From Phocoena phocoena (Eukaryota; Chordata; Mammalia; Artiodactyla; Phocoenidae): a DNA stretch of 64,000 nt. How positions within the stretch are numbered: the stretch's first letter is position 1; each line of letters begins with the position of its first letter. A model generated the notes under the pieces. It saw nothing but the letters and a program-made list of their open reading frames with translations. It ran no database searches and was not told the DNA's origin. The stretch lies in contig NC_089219.1 of the NCBI RefSeq assembly GCF_963924675.1, positions 149,316,288-149,380,287 of the forward strand, read 5' to 3'. The translations under genes were made by a program, and so were the position numbers. This document shows, one piece after another, positions 45,801 through 56,875 of the stretch.

Positions 45801-47002
45801 AGCCCATCTTGATAAATAAAATGTGACATTCATAACAAACAAACCAAAAAGCAGATAAAGGATGAGAGCCCTCAGCATTAATGCTGGAAAACCTTTGGTG
45901 ATAAATAATATTATAATAAAAGATATTATAACGCGTTGTCATTTGTAGGGAGAAATGTAATATAATCTGAGGAGGAAGATAGATGGCTCAAATTGTTTCT
46001 CTGACAGTGGAAGTAATAGCTATTGAATGTTATGTTTAGCATATCACAAAATCAGTGTTAGAAGGCAAGACAGCCTTGAAGCTTTCCTGAAGTCCACATT
46101 CAGCCTTTTGACATCAGCAAGGAAAATCGCCTGGAATGCAGCTCACCTGGGATGGAGATCCTCAACTTAAATCAAATCAGAAGAGACAGAACTTCCCCTT
46201 GGCCCTCAGCCTGAAGTGGAAATGAACTTGGGGGTGACTGGAGAATGTCTTTCTTCAGCCCCCTCTGTACCTGCCATCCCCAAGGGGCTCCTGCCAGTTG
46301 CAGGAACCAAGCTTTAAAGCTTGAATTCATGTAACACTGGAAACTTTTCTGAGGATGATGGGCACTAGCTCTCTTTATACATGGAGGAGCCATGGACCAA
46401 TTCAGAATCCCTTTAGAGGTACTGAAAATCCTCCATCTTCTCACCCTACCAAAAAAATCTACGCAAGTTCCTACCACATTCCTGACCCCCCATTATTTAT
46501 TATGTAAGTTATATCCCATCCACCTGAAGGAGAAGAGAGAGCCATGTGTATCTATGAGACAATAGAGACTGACCTCCCCACATTTACGAGCTGGAGCCGT
46601 GCAGCCTTGCTCATTGTAGGGACAGGAAAGCCAGTGGGCAGAAATAATTCAACCAAGTGCTCACACAGGAGGGGTCTTCACTTATGCCAAATGATGCAAA
46701 AAGAACACTATTTTATTTACTTTGTTTTTGATGAATTTTTTGTCAGGAAAACCCACTAAGAAAACACCTGGTCAAAATGCATCCAAATGATTTTTTTTCA
46801 TTCTGAAGCAGCCTAGAGGATGAATTTGAGAAGGATTCTGACAGTCCTCAGCCTCTGCTTTTCAGGAGTTGTAACAGTGGTACTAGAATCTGAGCACTGC
46901 TACTTCTGGGCTTCATAGTCTGGAAGAATAGGACCCTGGGACTCTGTGATACAACTGGGCTCAGATGATTGGAGAAGGATGACTAGGAAAAAAGATATAT
47001 CT
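42813..47002. other. 4.2 kb mostly single-copy sequence
   Basis: A (TTTG)4 run near 43824 is the only clear simple repeat. Overlapping open frames at 44172-44548 (up to 117 codons, three phases) show no family. 45770-46110, repeat-free and AT-rich with 'gataaataatattataataaaag', could be conserved non-coding DNA. No gene supported. Confidence 0.45.
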
Positions 47003-47048
47003 GGGGCTTCCCTGGTGGCGCAGTGGTTGAGAGTCTGCCTGCCGATGC
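47003..47048 (+). mobile_element. CHR SINE head only (3'-truncated)
   Basis: Forty-six bp, from 'ggggcttccctggtggcgc' to 'gcctgccgatgc', match the start of the SINE, then the sequence jumps to unrelated DNA. The body and A-rich tail are missing. Retroposition normally truncates 5' ends, so this needs a deletion or template switch. Confidence 0.88.
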
Positions 47049-47269
47049 CAGACAGATATTGAGAATCTTCTATGCAGAGGGTTCTGTGCTAAGTGTTCTA
47101 TGGGGTATAAAGGCAGCCCAATCCCTGCTCTCAAAAAGAGTGAAGAGATATACACTCTTGAAAATAAGACTATGACCAGGCAGTACAGTCTTTGCTTCCT
47201 CAACAAGATCAGCGAACTTAGTTCTGATGCCCATCACCAGTTTCCACTCAATGCACAGGAAAGGCATCT
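47049..47269. other. Unassigned, probably ancient repeat
   Basis: 'gacagatattgagaatcttctatgcagagggttctgtgctaag' resembles the old 'tttattgagcacctactatgtgcca' type of repeat start. Confidence 0.35.
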
Positions 47270-47505
47270 TGAAATAGTGGTTAACAGCCTGAGCTTCGAA
47301 ATCTTAGGTACTTGACTCTGTATCGTACTTTGACTACTTACTAGTTCTGGGATACTTGGCGAGTTATCTTAAGCTCTTTGAGAACTGGGTTTCATTATAT
47401 TAAAAAACAGACAATCTTTGTTGCTAATTCATGGGACAATTTAATGAGTTAATGGATGTAAAGCACTTAGCACAGCATATAGTAAATGCTCAATAAGTGT
47501 TAGCT
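47270..47505 (+). repeat. MIR: MIR SINE
   Basis: 'aaatagtggttaacagcctgagcttc', 'actacttactagttctgggatacttggc', 'aatgagttaatggatgtaaagcacttagcacagcatatagtaaatgctcaataagtg' in order. Confidence 0.82.
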
Positions 47506-47977
47506 GAAAGGAAGTTGAAGATATGCCAGACACTGCTTGAAGCTGGCTACCCAGATGGTTAATATGTTGCTCTCCAGGAGCTTAGAGAATAATAACTCAA
47601 AGTCAAATAACTGTAGCAAAATGGCAAAAACGCATAATGAGTTGCCTGTTTTTGTTAAGATATTTGAAATGACATAACTTCCTTTTTTTGGATTGTTTCT
47701 TTTAAGGGGTTTTTTGAGACTGGGAGATTCCATCTTTCAAGCATGTACAAATGAGGTTACTTGGTTTAATGAAAGGCCCCCAGGTAGAGAAGTAGGGCTT
47801 GTGGTTCTAAACCATCCCATCCCAGCTCCATCTAAGGCCAAGTGTGTGACCTGTGGAGGTTAATGAGTTAATTAATTAAAACATTTTTTAAGTATCTACT
47901 ATGAGTTGGGCACTATGATTGGTGCCAGAGGTATAGCAGTTATGGCATAAATTGCTAGTGTTCACCAGTATACATGC
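47506..47977. other. Single-copy or ancient-repeat sequence
   Basis: 'aagtatctactatgagttgggcactatgattggtgcc' at 47891-47927 looks like an old repeat start. Otherwise nothing recognised. Confidence 0.4.
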
Positions 47978-48330
47978 TCTCCTTTGCTTCCTGAGCACAC
48001 AAAAGGGCTACATTTCCCAGCTTCCCTTGCAGTTAGGTAAAGCCACGTAGCTTGAGTTCTGGCCAATGGAATGTGAGCAGAAGTGAGGTGCTCCACTTTC
48101 AAGTCTGACTCATAGAAACCTCCCACCAATTATCACTTTCTCATTCCACATCTACCAGGTAAATCAGAAGCCCTTCAGGGACCCAGAGGAAGATGCAGCC
48201 ACAGATGGAGACTTGAGTTCTTGAAACTTGGGCCCAGGTTAGACTGTGATATGAATGAGAAATGGACTTTTGTGCTAAGTCACTGAGATTTGGAAATTTA
48301 TCTGCTACCACAATTAGGGTTATTTTTCAT
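47978..48330 (+). mobile_element. ERVL/MaLR-like LTR, subfamily not assigned
   Basis: 'tacatttcccagcttcccttgcagttagg', 'gttctggccaatggaatgtgagcagaagtgag', 'ctaagtcactgagatttgg' parallel the copy at 16935-17312. Confidence 0.45.
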
Positions 48331-48538
48331 ACCTAATAAAGCAATGAACAAGATTGACTTGACGCTGGCCTTGTGGCAGACTGTTAAAAATGAACAATTA
48401 AATAAGTAATCATAATGTAATGTGATGCGTGTTAGGGCAGTGAAAAGACAGAGAAATGGAAGCAGACAATAGGATGACCTAAGCTACTCAAGGAGTTAGA
48501 GAAATCCTCAGAAAAGGTGCAGTTATGGTAAGACTTGG

Positions 48539-49132
48539 TGTATTAGTCAGCTCTGGCTGCCATAACAAAGTACCTTGGGCTGGGTGGCTTAAACAATGGA
48601 AATTTATTTATTCTCAATTCGAAAGGGGGAAGTTCAAGATCAAGGTGTCAGTAGAGTCAGTTTCATTGTGAAGCTTCTCTCCTTGACTTGCAAACATCTG
48701 CCTCCTCCCTGTGTCCTCACTCAGTCTTTCCACAATTTGTATACATGTCCATGTCCTACTCTCTTCTTGTCCTTACACGAGTCATATTGGATTAGGGTTC
48801 ACCTTTATGACCTCACTTTACCAAAATTATCTCTTCCTTCCTTCCATTCTTTCTTTCTTTTTATTTATTTATTTATTTGGTTGGTTGGCTGGTTGGTTGC
48901 ACCAGGTCTTAGTTGCAGCAGGTGGGCTCCTTAGTTGTGGCATGCATGTGGGATCTAGTTCCCTGACCAGGGATCAAACCTGGGTCCCCTGTGTTGGGAG
49001 GGCAGAATCTTAACCACTGCAACACCAAGGGAGTCTACCAGAATTATGTCTTTAAAGGCCCTATCTCCAAATACAGTCACATTCTGAGGTACTGGGAGTT
49101 AGGGCTTCAACATATGAATGCAACCCATAACA
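48539..49132 (-). mobile_element. MLT1A: MLT1A-type MaLR LTR split by a SINE
   Basis: Left half 'tgtattagtcagctctggctgccataacaaag' to 'tatgacctcactttaccaaaattatctc'; right half 'ctttaaaggccctatctccaaatacagtcac' to 'caacccataaca'. Together they match the LTR at 10617-10994 almost segment by segment. The SINE at 48835-49035 separates the halves. Confidence 0.85.
48835..49035 (-). mobile_element. Older tRNA-derived SINE nested in MLT1
   Basis: Minus strand: 'gactcccttggtgttgcagtgg', 'taagattctgccctcccaac', 'ggtttgatccctggtcaggg', then a (caac)/(aaat) tail. The target duplication is imperfect: 'taccaaaattatctct' (48819-48834) and 'taccagaattatgtct' (49036-49051), two mismatches, in keeping with an older insertion. 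Confidence 0.88.
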
Positions 49133-50109
49133 GATGGGTAAGAGTTAGCCAGTTGAAGGATTAAGGTGAACTTCAGGTTCTCTATCTGGTCCAATGATGA
49201 GAGCTAGCACAGAGAAGGCAGGAGGATGAGGCAAGAGTTCACATTTCTAAGAAGCAAGGTGCTAGAGCTATTCAAGGGAAGATTCAGATCACAGCCTGAC
49301 AGCAGTGCTTTGATTGCAGATTTGGAACTTAAGATACTAAAAATCAAATTGCAGAAAGGCAGGAAGCGGCAGTACACCTTGGCTCTTTAGAGGTGGAAGG
49401 AGATTGACTGCAGCTGTGGTTTGTGGACCCAGAGCCTGCATAGGGCTACTCTGCTTGCTAAGAAATCCCAGGAGGGTCTTTTAGAGTAAAGATTGGCCCC
49501 AGAAGTCAGATCACAGAATGATAGCTACCCAGTTATGTGCAGAGATTGAAGATCAATTGATGAAAGATCAATCTGAATAAATGATCTATTAATACATACA
49601 ACAGTTTCCTAGCAATTAATCTCCAGGAGGATGACAGCACGCCAGTTACAGTGAACTGCTGATGGTGATTGACATAATGGGATCGTCTGCAGCTGCCAGG
49701 ATGCTGAGTGAGTGATATTCACATTTATTTTCCTGCTTAGATTGAGTGGTTTCTGGGGCAGCTCTGGGGTTTAGGGCTGAAAACATACTGCTTAGTCTCT
49801 TCTAAGAGAAGGTGTACATAAGCAGATCCAGGACCAACCTCTGATCTACTGGAAGAAAAAATGAGGGACCTTTCTTCTCTCCCAAGTGATTAGTGAGATC
49901 TTTGAAATATGGAGCTTGGTAGAGGGATTTGGAGAGCCTTGCTCAGAAATGAGAAATGTTACCCCACATTGGAGGGCTGTCATTGTGAAAGGAAAGAACT
50001 GTATATCTATGAGGAATATGTGCTTATGAGTATTTTTTTCCCTTGGGTTTTTCAGAAGAATGCCATGAATGAACCTTGCTCCTCCAACATACATGACCCC
50101 ACACTTCTG
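49133..50109. other. Single-copy or ancient-repeat sequence
   Basis: 49140-49300 may be an unnamed old repeat. No gene. Confidence 0.4.
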
Positions 50110-50786
50110 GTCTTTCTAAGCTTAGAATTTTAAATGTCTGCCTAGTGAATCCCTACTTATTCTTCAAAGGCCATCTCATCAGCTCATAACCTCTCCTAAA
50201 TGACCTTTCCCAGGTACTTTCAATGCTCCTCCCAAAATATGTCCCCAATCCATCCACATTTCTCTATGTCCACACCTACCATCTTAGTCCAAGTCAACAT
50301 TATCACTTGCCTGCACTACTTCAAGAGCCTCCTACCTGGTCTCCCTGCATATAGCCTTACCCTCTATGGTTTAGTCTTCACACAACAGCCAGAATTATGT
50401 TTTAAGTAAATACCAATGTGTATTATTACCATCGTACCCAGAGTAAAATTTCACTCTAACACTTACCATGGCCCACACAGCACTACGTAAGCTGGCTCCT
50501 GTACTTTCATCTCTTACCAAGCTCCCCAGAGTTCCTGCTACACCAGGATAACATCAGATTTATCAGCTCCATGGAGCCTTACTTTTGCTGTCCTTCCTCC
50601 CTAACACCCTTTCTCTCAACTCTCACAGCTCAGAGCTCCCTATGATTGTTTCCTCAGCATCTATACATCTCGGCTCCTCAAAGAGGCATATCTGCACCAA
50701 TCCAGCAGGTATCTGCCACTTCCTTAGCCCCCAGTCACTATCATATTACCCTGTTTATTGCCTTCACAGCACTCATCACTGTGTGG

Positions 50787-50828
<42 letters not shown>

Positions 50829-51056
50829 GTTGTTCATTACATGTCTTTGCCCAGTAGAAGTTAAACTCAATAAAAATAGAGAGCTGAATGAGATGATTGT
50901 GAGAAAGTAAGGAGAGACACAAGGAATCCTGCTCTTTCCTTAAAGGAAGAAGCCCCTCTTTTTTCTGACATTATTTGCATTTCCCAGCATGCAGCCAAGT
51001 ACCTGACATATAGCAAGTGTTCAAGTATTTTTAGAATGAATGAATGAATGAATGGC
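50110..51056 (+). repeat. L2: L2 LINE 3' portion
   Basis: 'ttattcttcaaaggccatctcatc', 'aacctctcctaaatgacctttcccagg', 'ctcccagagttcctgctaca'-like text, and the end 'cagccaagtacctgacatatagcaagtgttcaagtatttttagaatgaatgaatgaatg' are L2. A dinucleotide array interrupts it at 50789. Confidence 0.65.
50789..50826. repeat. (AT)n followed by T run
   Basis: Fifteen AT units, then T9. Confidence 0.95.
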
Positions 51057-51245
51057 ATAATCAATCACTTACTCCTCTGAATTTCCATCATATCCTATTT
51101 CCATCTCTGTAAAGACATTCACTACATTGTAGAGTAGGGATTTGTCAGACGTTCTTTCTCTCAACCTTGATTATGAGCTCCTTATAGAGAGGATCATGTA
51201 TCATGAAATGATGTGTACTAAAGCAGAGGACACTGAGTTATCCAT
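51057..51245. other. Short unassigned stretch
   Basis: Nothing recognised. Confidence 0.5.
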
Positions 51246-51412
51246 GTAGTCAGTACTGCTCAAACTTTAATGGGTGAACAAATCAGCGGGGGATCCTGTT
51301 AAAATGCAGTTTCCAATTCATAGTCTGGAGTGGGACTCAAGATTCTGCATTTCTAACAGGCTTCCAAATGATGCCAATGCTGCCGGCACTCAGCATATTT
51401 TGAGTCAAAAGG
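51246..51412 (+). mobile_element. MER5A: MER5A-type hAT-Charlie relic
   Basis: 'agtactgctcaaactttaatggg', 'gggggatcctgttaaaatgcag', 'ctcaagattctgcatttctaacaggcttccaaatgatgccaatgctg' follow MER5A. Confidence 0.8.
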
Positions 51413-51449
51413 CATATTTTGGATGGATGCTTTAAAATGTTATTTTTCC

Positions 51450-51530
51450 TTCCCTTTGTACTTGTTACAGAGCCTCCACACAGCTCTGTATCAAATTAGT
51501 ACATATTAAGTGAATGAATAAATGAATGAG
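51450..51530 (+). repeat. L2: L2 3' terminal fragment (weak)
   Basis: Ends 'agtacatattaagtgaatgaataaatgaatga', which fits an L2 tail. Short and diverged. Confidence 0.45.
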
Positions 51531-52825
51531 TCAGATACTCTCAAATTTACAGGAAGTGAAATTTAGCCTTAAAGAGTTAAGCAATGTGCCTACCTAAGAC
51601 ATCGCAGTTTGGTCTAGAATCCTTGCTCTCTTTACTGAGTCACACGTCCTCCAACCAGCCGCCTCCTAGGATTGAGGTTCAAGGGCATTAAGCATAAGCT
51701 TCTGAGTGCAGAGTAGCCTCCCACCCCATAACAAATGTCAAAGCTGGGGGGAGCCCTGACAGGAGAAGGGGGCCATTGCTTGGTAACTACCCAGTGCATT
51801 CATACCCCTGCAGGCTGTCAGGATTTTCATGGTCTGCCCAGACTGGAGGGGTAACATCCAAGAAATCTTTCTCTGCCAGGAAAGCAGACAGACATTTCTT
51901 CTTGGCACAATCCATCACGTCATGACACATAAGCCAATTGCTGAAGGCGCCCGACGGAGACCTGAGGGGAGATACATAGCTTTATTAGGTTGAAGAGGCA
52001 CATCCCCATGACCTGGGATTATGAAGCAAGGGGCAGACCCAAGGGCAGGTGGACCCTCTTGCATTGCTCCCAAGAGGCTTGGAAACAAAGACTGCCCTGC
52101 AGGTTAAGCCTCTGCTCCAAATTAGCTCAGAAATGGTTCCACCTGGGCAGATGGGCCCTTAATTCACACCCCATCTGACAGCACTGGAGCTGACTGGGGA
52201 CTCTTCATACAAAAGTACACACTACATCCTAGTACCATGGGATCTGCCTGAGAAGAATCTGTGTTGACTAGCAGGCTGCTGAGCAGAAAGAATAGCCCAG
52301 GAGACAGGTGTGCACAGTTGTTCCTATGCGCCCAGTGGGAAAACAGGCATTGGCTCTAGGGAGAGGATATGGAACACACAAAAGAAGCATATGTTGCCAA
52401 AAACCGGACCCAACTGGAAGCTTTTTCCAGACTCTTTCCTTTCATCATTATTTCCATCCCTGTTGGTTTTGAAAAGCAGTGATTGTTACCTTGGTCCTTC
52501 CGATCAGTCATTTAGAGTAGAATCAAGACACACTTGCAGGAAAAGCTCCAGAATCAAGGCTTCCAGACTCTCAAGAATGTATCACTCCCTGCTTTCCAGA
52601 TGACTCCAAGAACTTAGGAAATTTGAATGATTCAAAGAATTGACATAAAGAAAGTGTACAGCTATTTTGTCCCTTTGCTGTGAGCAGAAAGAAAAACAAA
52701 GTGCGGGATGTCTATAGGGCACTTCAGTCTGATAGTCAGATAGACTTCCTGACTGTGCACACGTCGAGACCTTGGAACACAAGCTGCCTCCCTGCAGCAC
52801 TGATAGACAACCTACTACTGAAAAT
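51531..52825. other. 1.3 kb single-copy-like sequence
   Basis: No repeat or gene recognised. Open frames at 51990-52178 and 52310-52603 have no family. Confidence 0.5.
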
Positions 52826-52915
52826 ATGGTCCAGAAACAACAACAGCACCTGGGAGAGGGTTGAAAATGCAGAGTCTCAGGCCTCTTCCCAGACCCAGAC
52901 GCTCCTCCAACTAGG
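52826..52915 (+). mobile_element. MER5A: MER5A-type fragment
   Basis: 'tatggtccagaaacaacaacagcacctggga' and 'aaaatgcagagtctcaggcctcttcccagaccc' match the left half of MER5A. Confidence 0.7.
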
Positions 52916-53601
52916 GTAATAGCCACAATCCTGACCAAGGGTGAGGAGATGGACAAATGAGGATTCAAGTTCCCTGAGATTTTCTCATCGAAACCCTTTT
53001 CTCCGCCATCCTGATTATGGGTCCCCAGTTACTGTGCAAGAGAAAAACCTGCATTTCTGCTTTATCCCCAAAAGACAGCAATTTTTCAATTCTTAAGCAC
53101 TGAAAGCAGACAAGTGAGATAAGCTCAAATTTCCCCCATGAATCAAAAATGAAACCAAGAGTAGCTTCTTTCCTTTACAGAAGAGCAGGATCCATTGTGT
53201 CCTCTCTTGCTTTCTCACAACCATCTCCTTCAGCTCTGTCTGCCCCCGAAAATTCCCTCTTTTTTCCTCCCCGATTCCTTAACTCAGAAACAGTTGCTGG
53301 CAGGGAAAACCTGGTTCATCAAGGCAAGGGGGGTCCTCTGCACCCCTGAGGGTTTTGTTTGAATGGTTCTGACCCAGGAAGGGGTCCCTCCCCTGTCTCC
53401 ATCTCTCCAGATGGCTCTCAGATTTCCCGTCCCTCCCTGCCGTGTGCTTCCCCTACACTGCCCTTCTGCCTGAGGCTTCTCCAGAGCTCTGGGCTGTGGG
53501 GGAGCACATCCTTCTGTCACTGTGAGTGCTTACCATCCCCAGCTCTCTCTGGCTTTAACCCCTCTTTTTGCCTGGCTGCACACCACTCCTTCACTCCTCA
53601 G
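52916..53601. other. Single-copy sequence, pyrimidine-rich toward the end
   Basis: Leads into the exon-like segment. Open frames on both strands across 53149-53520 have no family. Confidence 0.45.
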
Positions 53602-53650
53602 GGAACCAGAATGGCAGATGGCAGCTTGGTGTTTTGGGACGTCTTCACAG
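53602..53650 (+). other. Candidate short exon with WD-repeat-like reading
   Basis: Seen: a pyrimidine-rich tract ending 'cactcctcag' (53592-53601), 49 nt, then the donor 'cag/gtgagt' (53651-53656); both splice sites are near consensus. The 49 nt include an ATG at 53611. The frame from it reads MADGSLVFWDVFTG, resembling the DG..xxWDxxTG core of a WD repeat. The reading continues as GEC into the donor, which also fits WD repeats, so the segment could equally be a decayed WD-gene copy. No partner exons are visible within the window. It may be a cryptic or non-coding exon, or coincidence. Confidence 0.25.
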
Positions 53651-53724
53651 GTGAGTGCATATGCCCCAATCTGGAAAGAATCCTATTGGCCGCTCTTCGT
53701 AGACTGAAAAATTCGTACGCTTAG

Positions 53725-53912
53725 AGGCGATGTGGGGTAGTGAGAAACCTATCAGACTGGCTGGAATTCAAATCCCAGCACTGCCATTTAAAATTTTGGT
53801 GGACCCTGAGCAAACTATTGGATGTAAATTTTTTTCTTTGGATTCTTTAGCTGGGAATTAAGGATCATTATACCCACTTCCTGGCATGATACCTGGCACA
53901 TCAGTTTTTCCT
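53725..53912 (+). repeat. MIR: MIR SINE
   Basis: 'ggctggaattcaaatcccagcactgcc', 'gaccctgagcaaactattgg', 'ggatcattatacccacttcctggcatgatacctggcac' are MIR in order. Confidence 0.72.
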
Positions 53913-54949
53913 AGGTTTTTTCCTCCTCCCCAAAACCTCTCCTGGTCGACTGGGAGCTGCATACCAGTTAACCCAACTGTCTCTGGTTTCTGGGTATGCA
54001 AGCTGTATGCCTCACTCTTTACTCTTCATGTCCCACAGACAGTCCTTTCTTCCAAAGACTAGTGGTCAGTGTACCTGGGGCTCCTAGAAATGGCCTGTCC
54101 TTTTCTGTGCAAAATCGTTCTGGAAATTTTAACCCTTCACAGAAGAAATAATTCACTATCACACTTTTAGAAGCTTTGGGGCAGGAAAGACTCCCAGGAA
54201 CCCAGAGCACACAGCCACCTGCCTGTGCCCAGGTGTTCACTCAGGTGACTCAACTTTATGTTCAGCTTTTAGCCACTACCTGATGTCCTTCATTGCTGGA
54301 AAAAACAAACAAACAAAACAAACAAGAAACCTGGGACAGATCAACTGAGATTTAATTAATATTCTACAATTAATCCAAAATAATTATTGTGGTCCTTTTA
54401 ATTAAGGATTGATGTGGGAAAAAAATGGAAATCATAAGAATAGTTTATATAACAATTTTCTTTCCTCAGGGAGGCTTTGACTTGCTCTTCTCAGGAGATA
54501 TGAAACCCAACATAAACAGTTTTTATTAGCTCTTATTAAAGCTTTGATACATGCACTTCAAAGAAGTGGCCGTTCTCCTTTTCATCTGAAGTACAGGAAT
54601 CTTCTTTGACACCTGGGGCTGTCTGGAGGGGCAGCTGCTCTCTGTAGAGCTCAGAGCCGAGACCCTGAAACAAACGGAAACTTTCTGACAGCCCCAATCC
54701 TCTCTAAAGCTACTTATTTTCCTTTTTTTCTATCTTCTCCAACAGAGTTATCGGGTGGGGGGATGGACAGTGTGACAGGGGTTTCTATAATCAGGGTCAA
54801 GCACACTTTAGGAGTCAGTAGAGGTGGCCTGACTCAGAGAACAAACTGTAATCCCAGAGCTGGGAGCAACTGTGGTGATCCCCTAGCCACTTACCCATTC
54901 TGTGCTAGAATCTTCTCAGCAACACCTGGTCCCTCAGGTGTCACCTAAC
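53913..54949. other. 1 kb single-copy-like sequence
   Basis: An (aaac)n stretch lies at 54301-54325. AT-rich, homeodomain-like words ('gatttaattaat', 'tttaattaagg') occur at 54350-54410. No gene. Confidence 0.45.
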
Positions 54950-55840
54950 CTCTACTTTTAAGCCTATCAGTGATCAGGAGCTGGCTAACTTGGAAGTCTG
55001 CCTTGTCCCACATCTAGGTACTGCCAACTATTTATTTTTTAATCTTCTGTACATTGAGTCAATATCCATTCCTGCATCCCACCATTCACAGGCCCCCAGT
55101 TCTATCCTCTGGAACACAACTGAATAATCCAATTAATCTTCTCTATGGGGACTCTTTCAAATATATAAAGCCAGCTGTTATTACTTCCCAAAATGTTCTC
55201 TTTCTAAGTGCATTGCCAACATAATCAATCTTCTGTTGACAAGATGTCCAGACACTTCTCAGTGTTCTGGTCTCCATTCTTCTATTTGTCAGTGTCCTTC
55301 CCAAGTATGGAGCCCAGAACGGACTACAGTGCTCTGAGTGACCTCTAACTAGGAGAAAGGAGGACAGGGCCCCTCATGTTATTTATGTATAAATAAATAA
55401 CAAGGTAGAGAAATATACATATATTTCCTGGTAAAGTCTATGATCATCTAAAAACTCACCTAAATATTTCTTCTATGAGCTACATTCAAAACAATTCTTC
55501 CTTATCCTCTATTTGTGAAATTGAATTTTCAAACCTAAAAAACATTTATCCTTGTTATATTTATCTTGTTAGTTTCAACCTATCTTTCCAGATATCAAGA
55601 TCTTTTAAACTTGTTTATATCATTTGTCATATTAGCTGACCTCTGTTTTCAGGTCATCACAAAATTCTATAAGTACATGATCAATGCTTCATCTGAGTCA
55701 TTGATCAATTCTTGGAACATTACAGAGACCAGCAAATGCCCTTTAAGTTGCTGCTAGAGACCCTCCCTCCCCTTAGATATCATTCCAGAGGTCAACTCTC
55801 TTTTGAATGGTGTTTGCACTATCAGCCCTCAAATCTACAC
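54950..55840. repeat. Ancient LINE-like repeat, family not assigned
   Basis: 'cagtgttctggtctccattc', 'tatggagcccagaacggactacagtgctc' and 'tatcaagatcttttaaacttg' ... 'gagtcattgatcaattcttgg' recall a very old amniote-wide repeat (CR1/L3-like in my memory). Diverged, no usable frame. Confidence 0.35.
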
Positions 55841-56082
55841 ACAGCCTGTATTTTCCCGGTCCATTCCAGAGGATATCAAAAGAAAACTCTGTCATAGACT
55901 TTTACTATATTGTTATTCTTTACTTCCATACTACTCACCCCACCACCACCATCATCCCTGTCTGCCAGGACTAATAAAGATGTCAAGAAAGGAGCTAAAT
56001 GTTATTTGGCATGGCTTGCTTTTAGGAAATCATGGATGCTTCTCATAATCATCTCTTTATTTCTTGTGTGTTTCACAAAACC

Positions 56083-56282
56083 NNNNNNNNNNNNNNNNNN
56101 NNNNNNNNNNNNNNNNNNNNNNNNNNNNNNNNNNNNNNNNNNNNNNNNNNNNNNNNNNNNNNNNNNNNNNNNNNNNNNNNNNNNNNNNNNNNNNNNNNNN
56201 NNNNNNNNNNNNNNNNNNNNNNNNNNNNNNNNNNNNNNNNNNNNNNNNNNNNNNNNNNNNNNNNNNNNNNNNNNNNNNNNNN
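56083..56282. other. Assembly gap (200 N)
   Basis: Exactly 200 N. The round number suggests a placeholder length, so the true distance between 56082 and 56283 is unknown. Open frames spanning it are artefacts. Confidence 0.98.
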
Positions 56283-56689
56283 CCAAGAGGCTTCTGCCAA
56301 AGAGGAGATTAAGAAAGGTGTTGTAGAATTTAGCTCAATGAGCTAGGAAAAAACCCCTCTAGGATATTACAAAGAACATTGGGATATCTCTCCTATCTTT
56401 ACTTTCTAGCTTAGATCTAAGTGGAAAGCTCTAAACATGTTTCTCAATCCTCCAGCTGATAAGAATCACCTGTAGAACCTTTCTAACCTGTGCATGCCTA
56501 AGCCAAAATTTAGACCTACCCTCCCTGTGGAACTTAATTGCTAAACATGTTAATTTTGTAAAATCTATGCTACAAACCTCCAGTAGATTTGATAGGAATC
56601 CTGAATCCCCTTATCATGGCCACTGCCACCTTTGATAAATACCAAGGAATATTTAATGTACAAAAACACTCCATTGTACTGAAAGTCAG
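56283..56689. other. Unassigned sequence
   Basis: 56435-56560 has faint MER5-like words ('ataagaatcacctgtagaacc'), too weak to call. No gene. Confidence 0.4.
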
Positions 56690-56875
56690 TATGATGGTGT
56701 GGCTGGGTATATAGTCTCTAAAGCCAAACTTTTGGGTTCAAATGTCTCAACTACCTTCAGTAATCTCTGTACATCCATTTCCTCTGCCATGAAACAGAGC
56801 TACTAACAGCACTCCTGTTAAGAACAAATGAGTTAACATAAATAAAGGATTGGTTTTTCCTATATGGTTAGCATT
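56690..56875 (+). repeat. MIR: MIR SINE
   Basis: 'gtctctaaagccaaacttttgggttcaaatgtc', 'gtacatccatttcctctgcc', 'gagttaacataaataaagg' follow MIR, diverged. Confidence 0.6.

Noticed and set aside
56435..56560. MER5-type element
   Set aside because: Only scattered words match; too weak beside the clear copies at 38.9, 51.3 and 52.8 kb.
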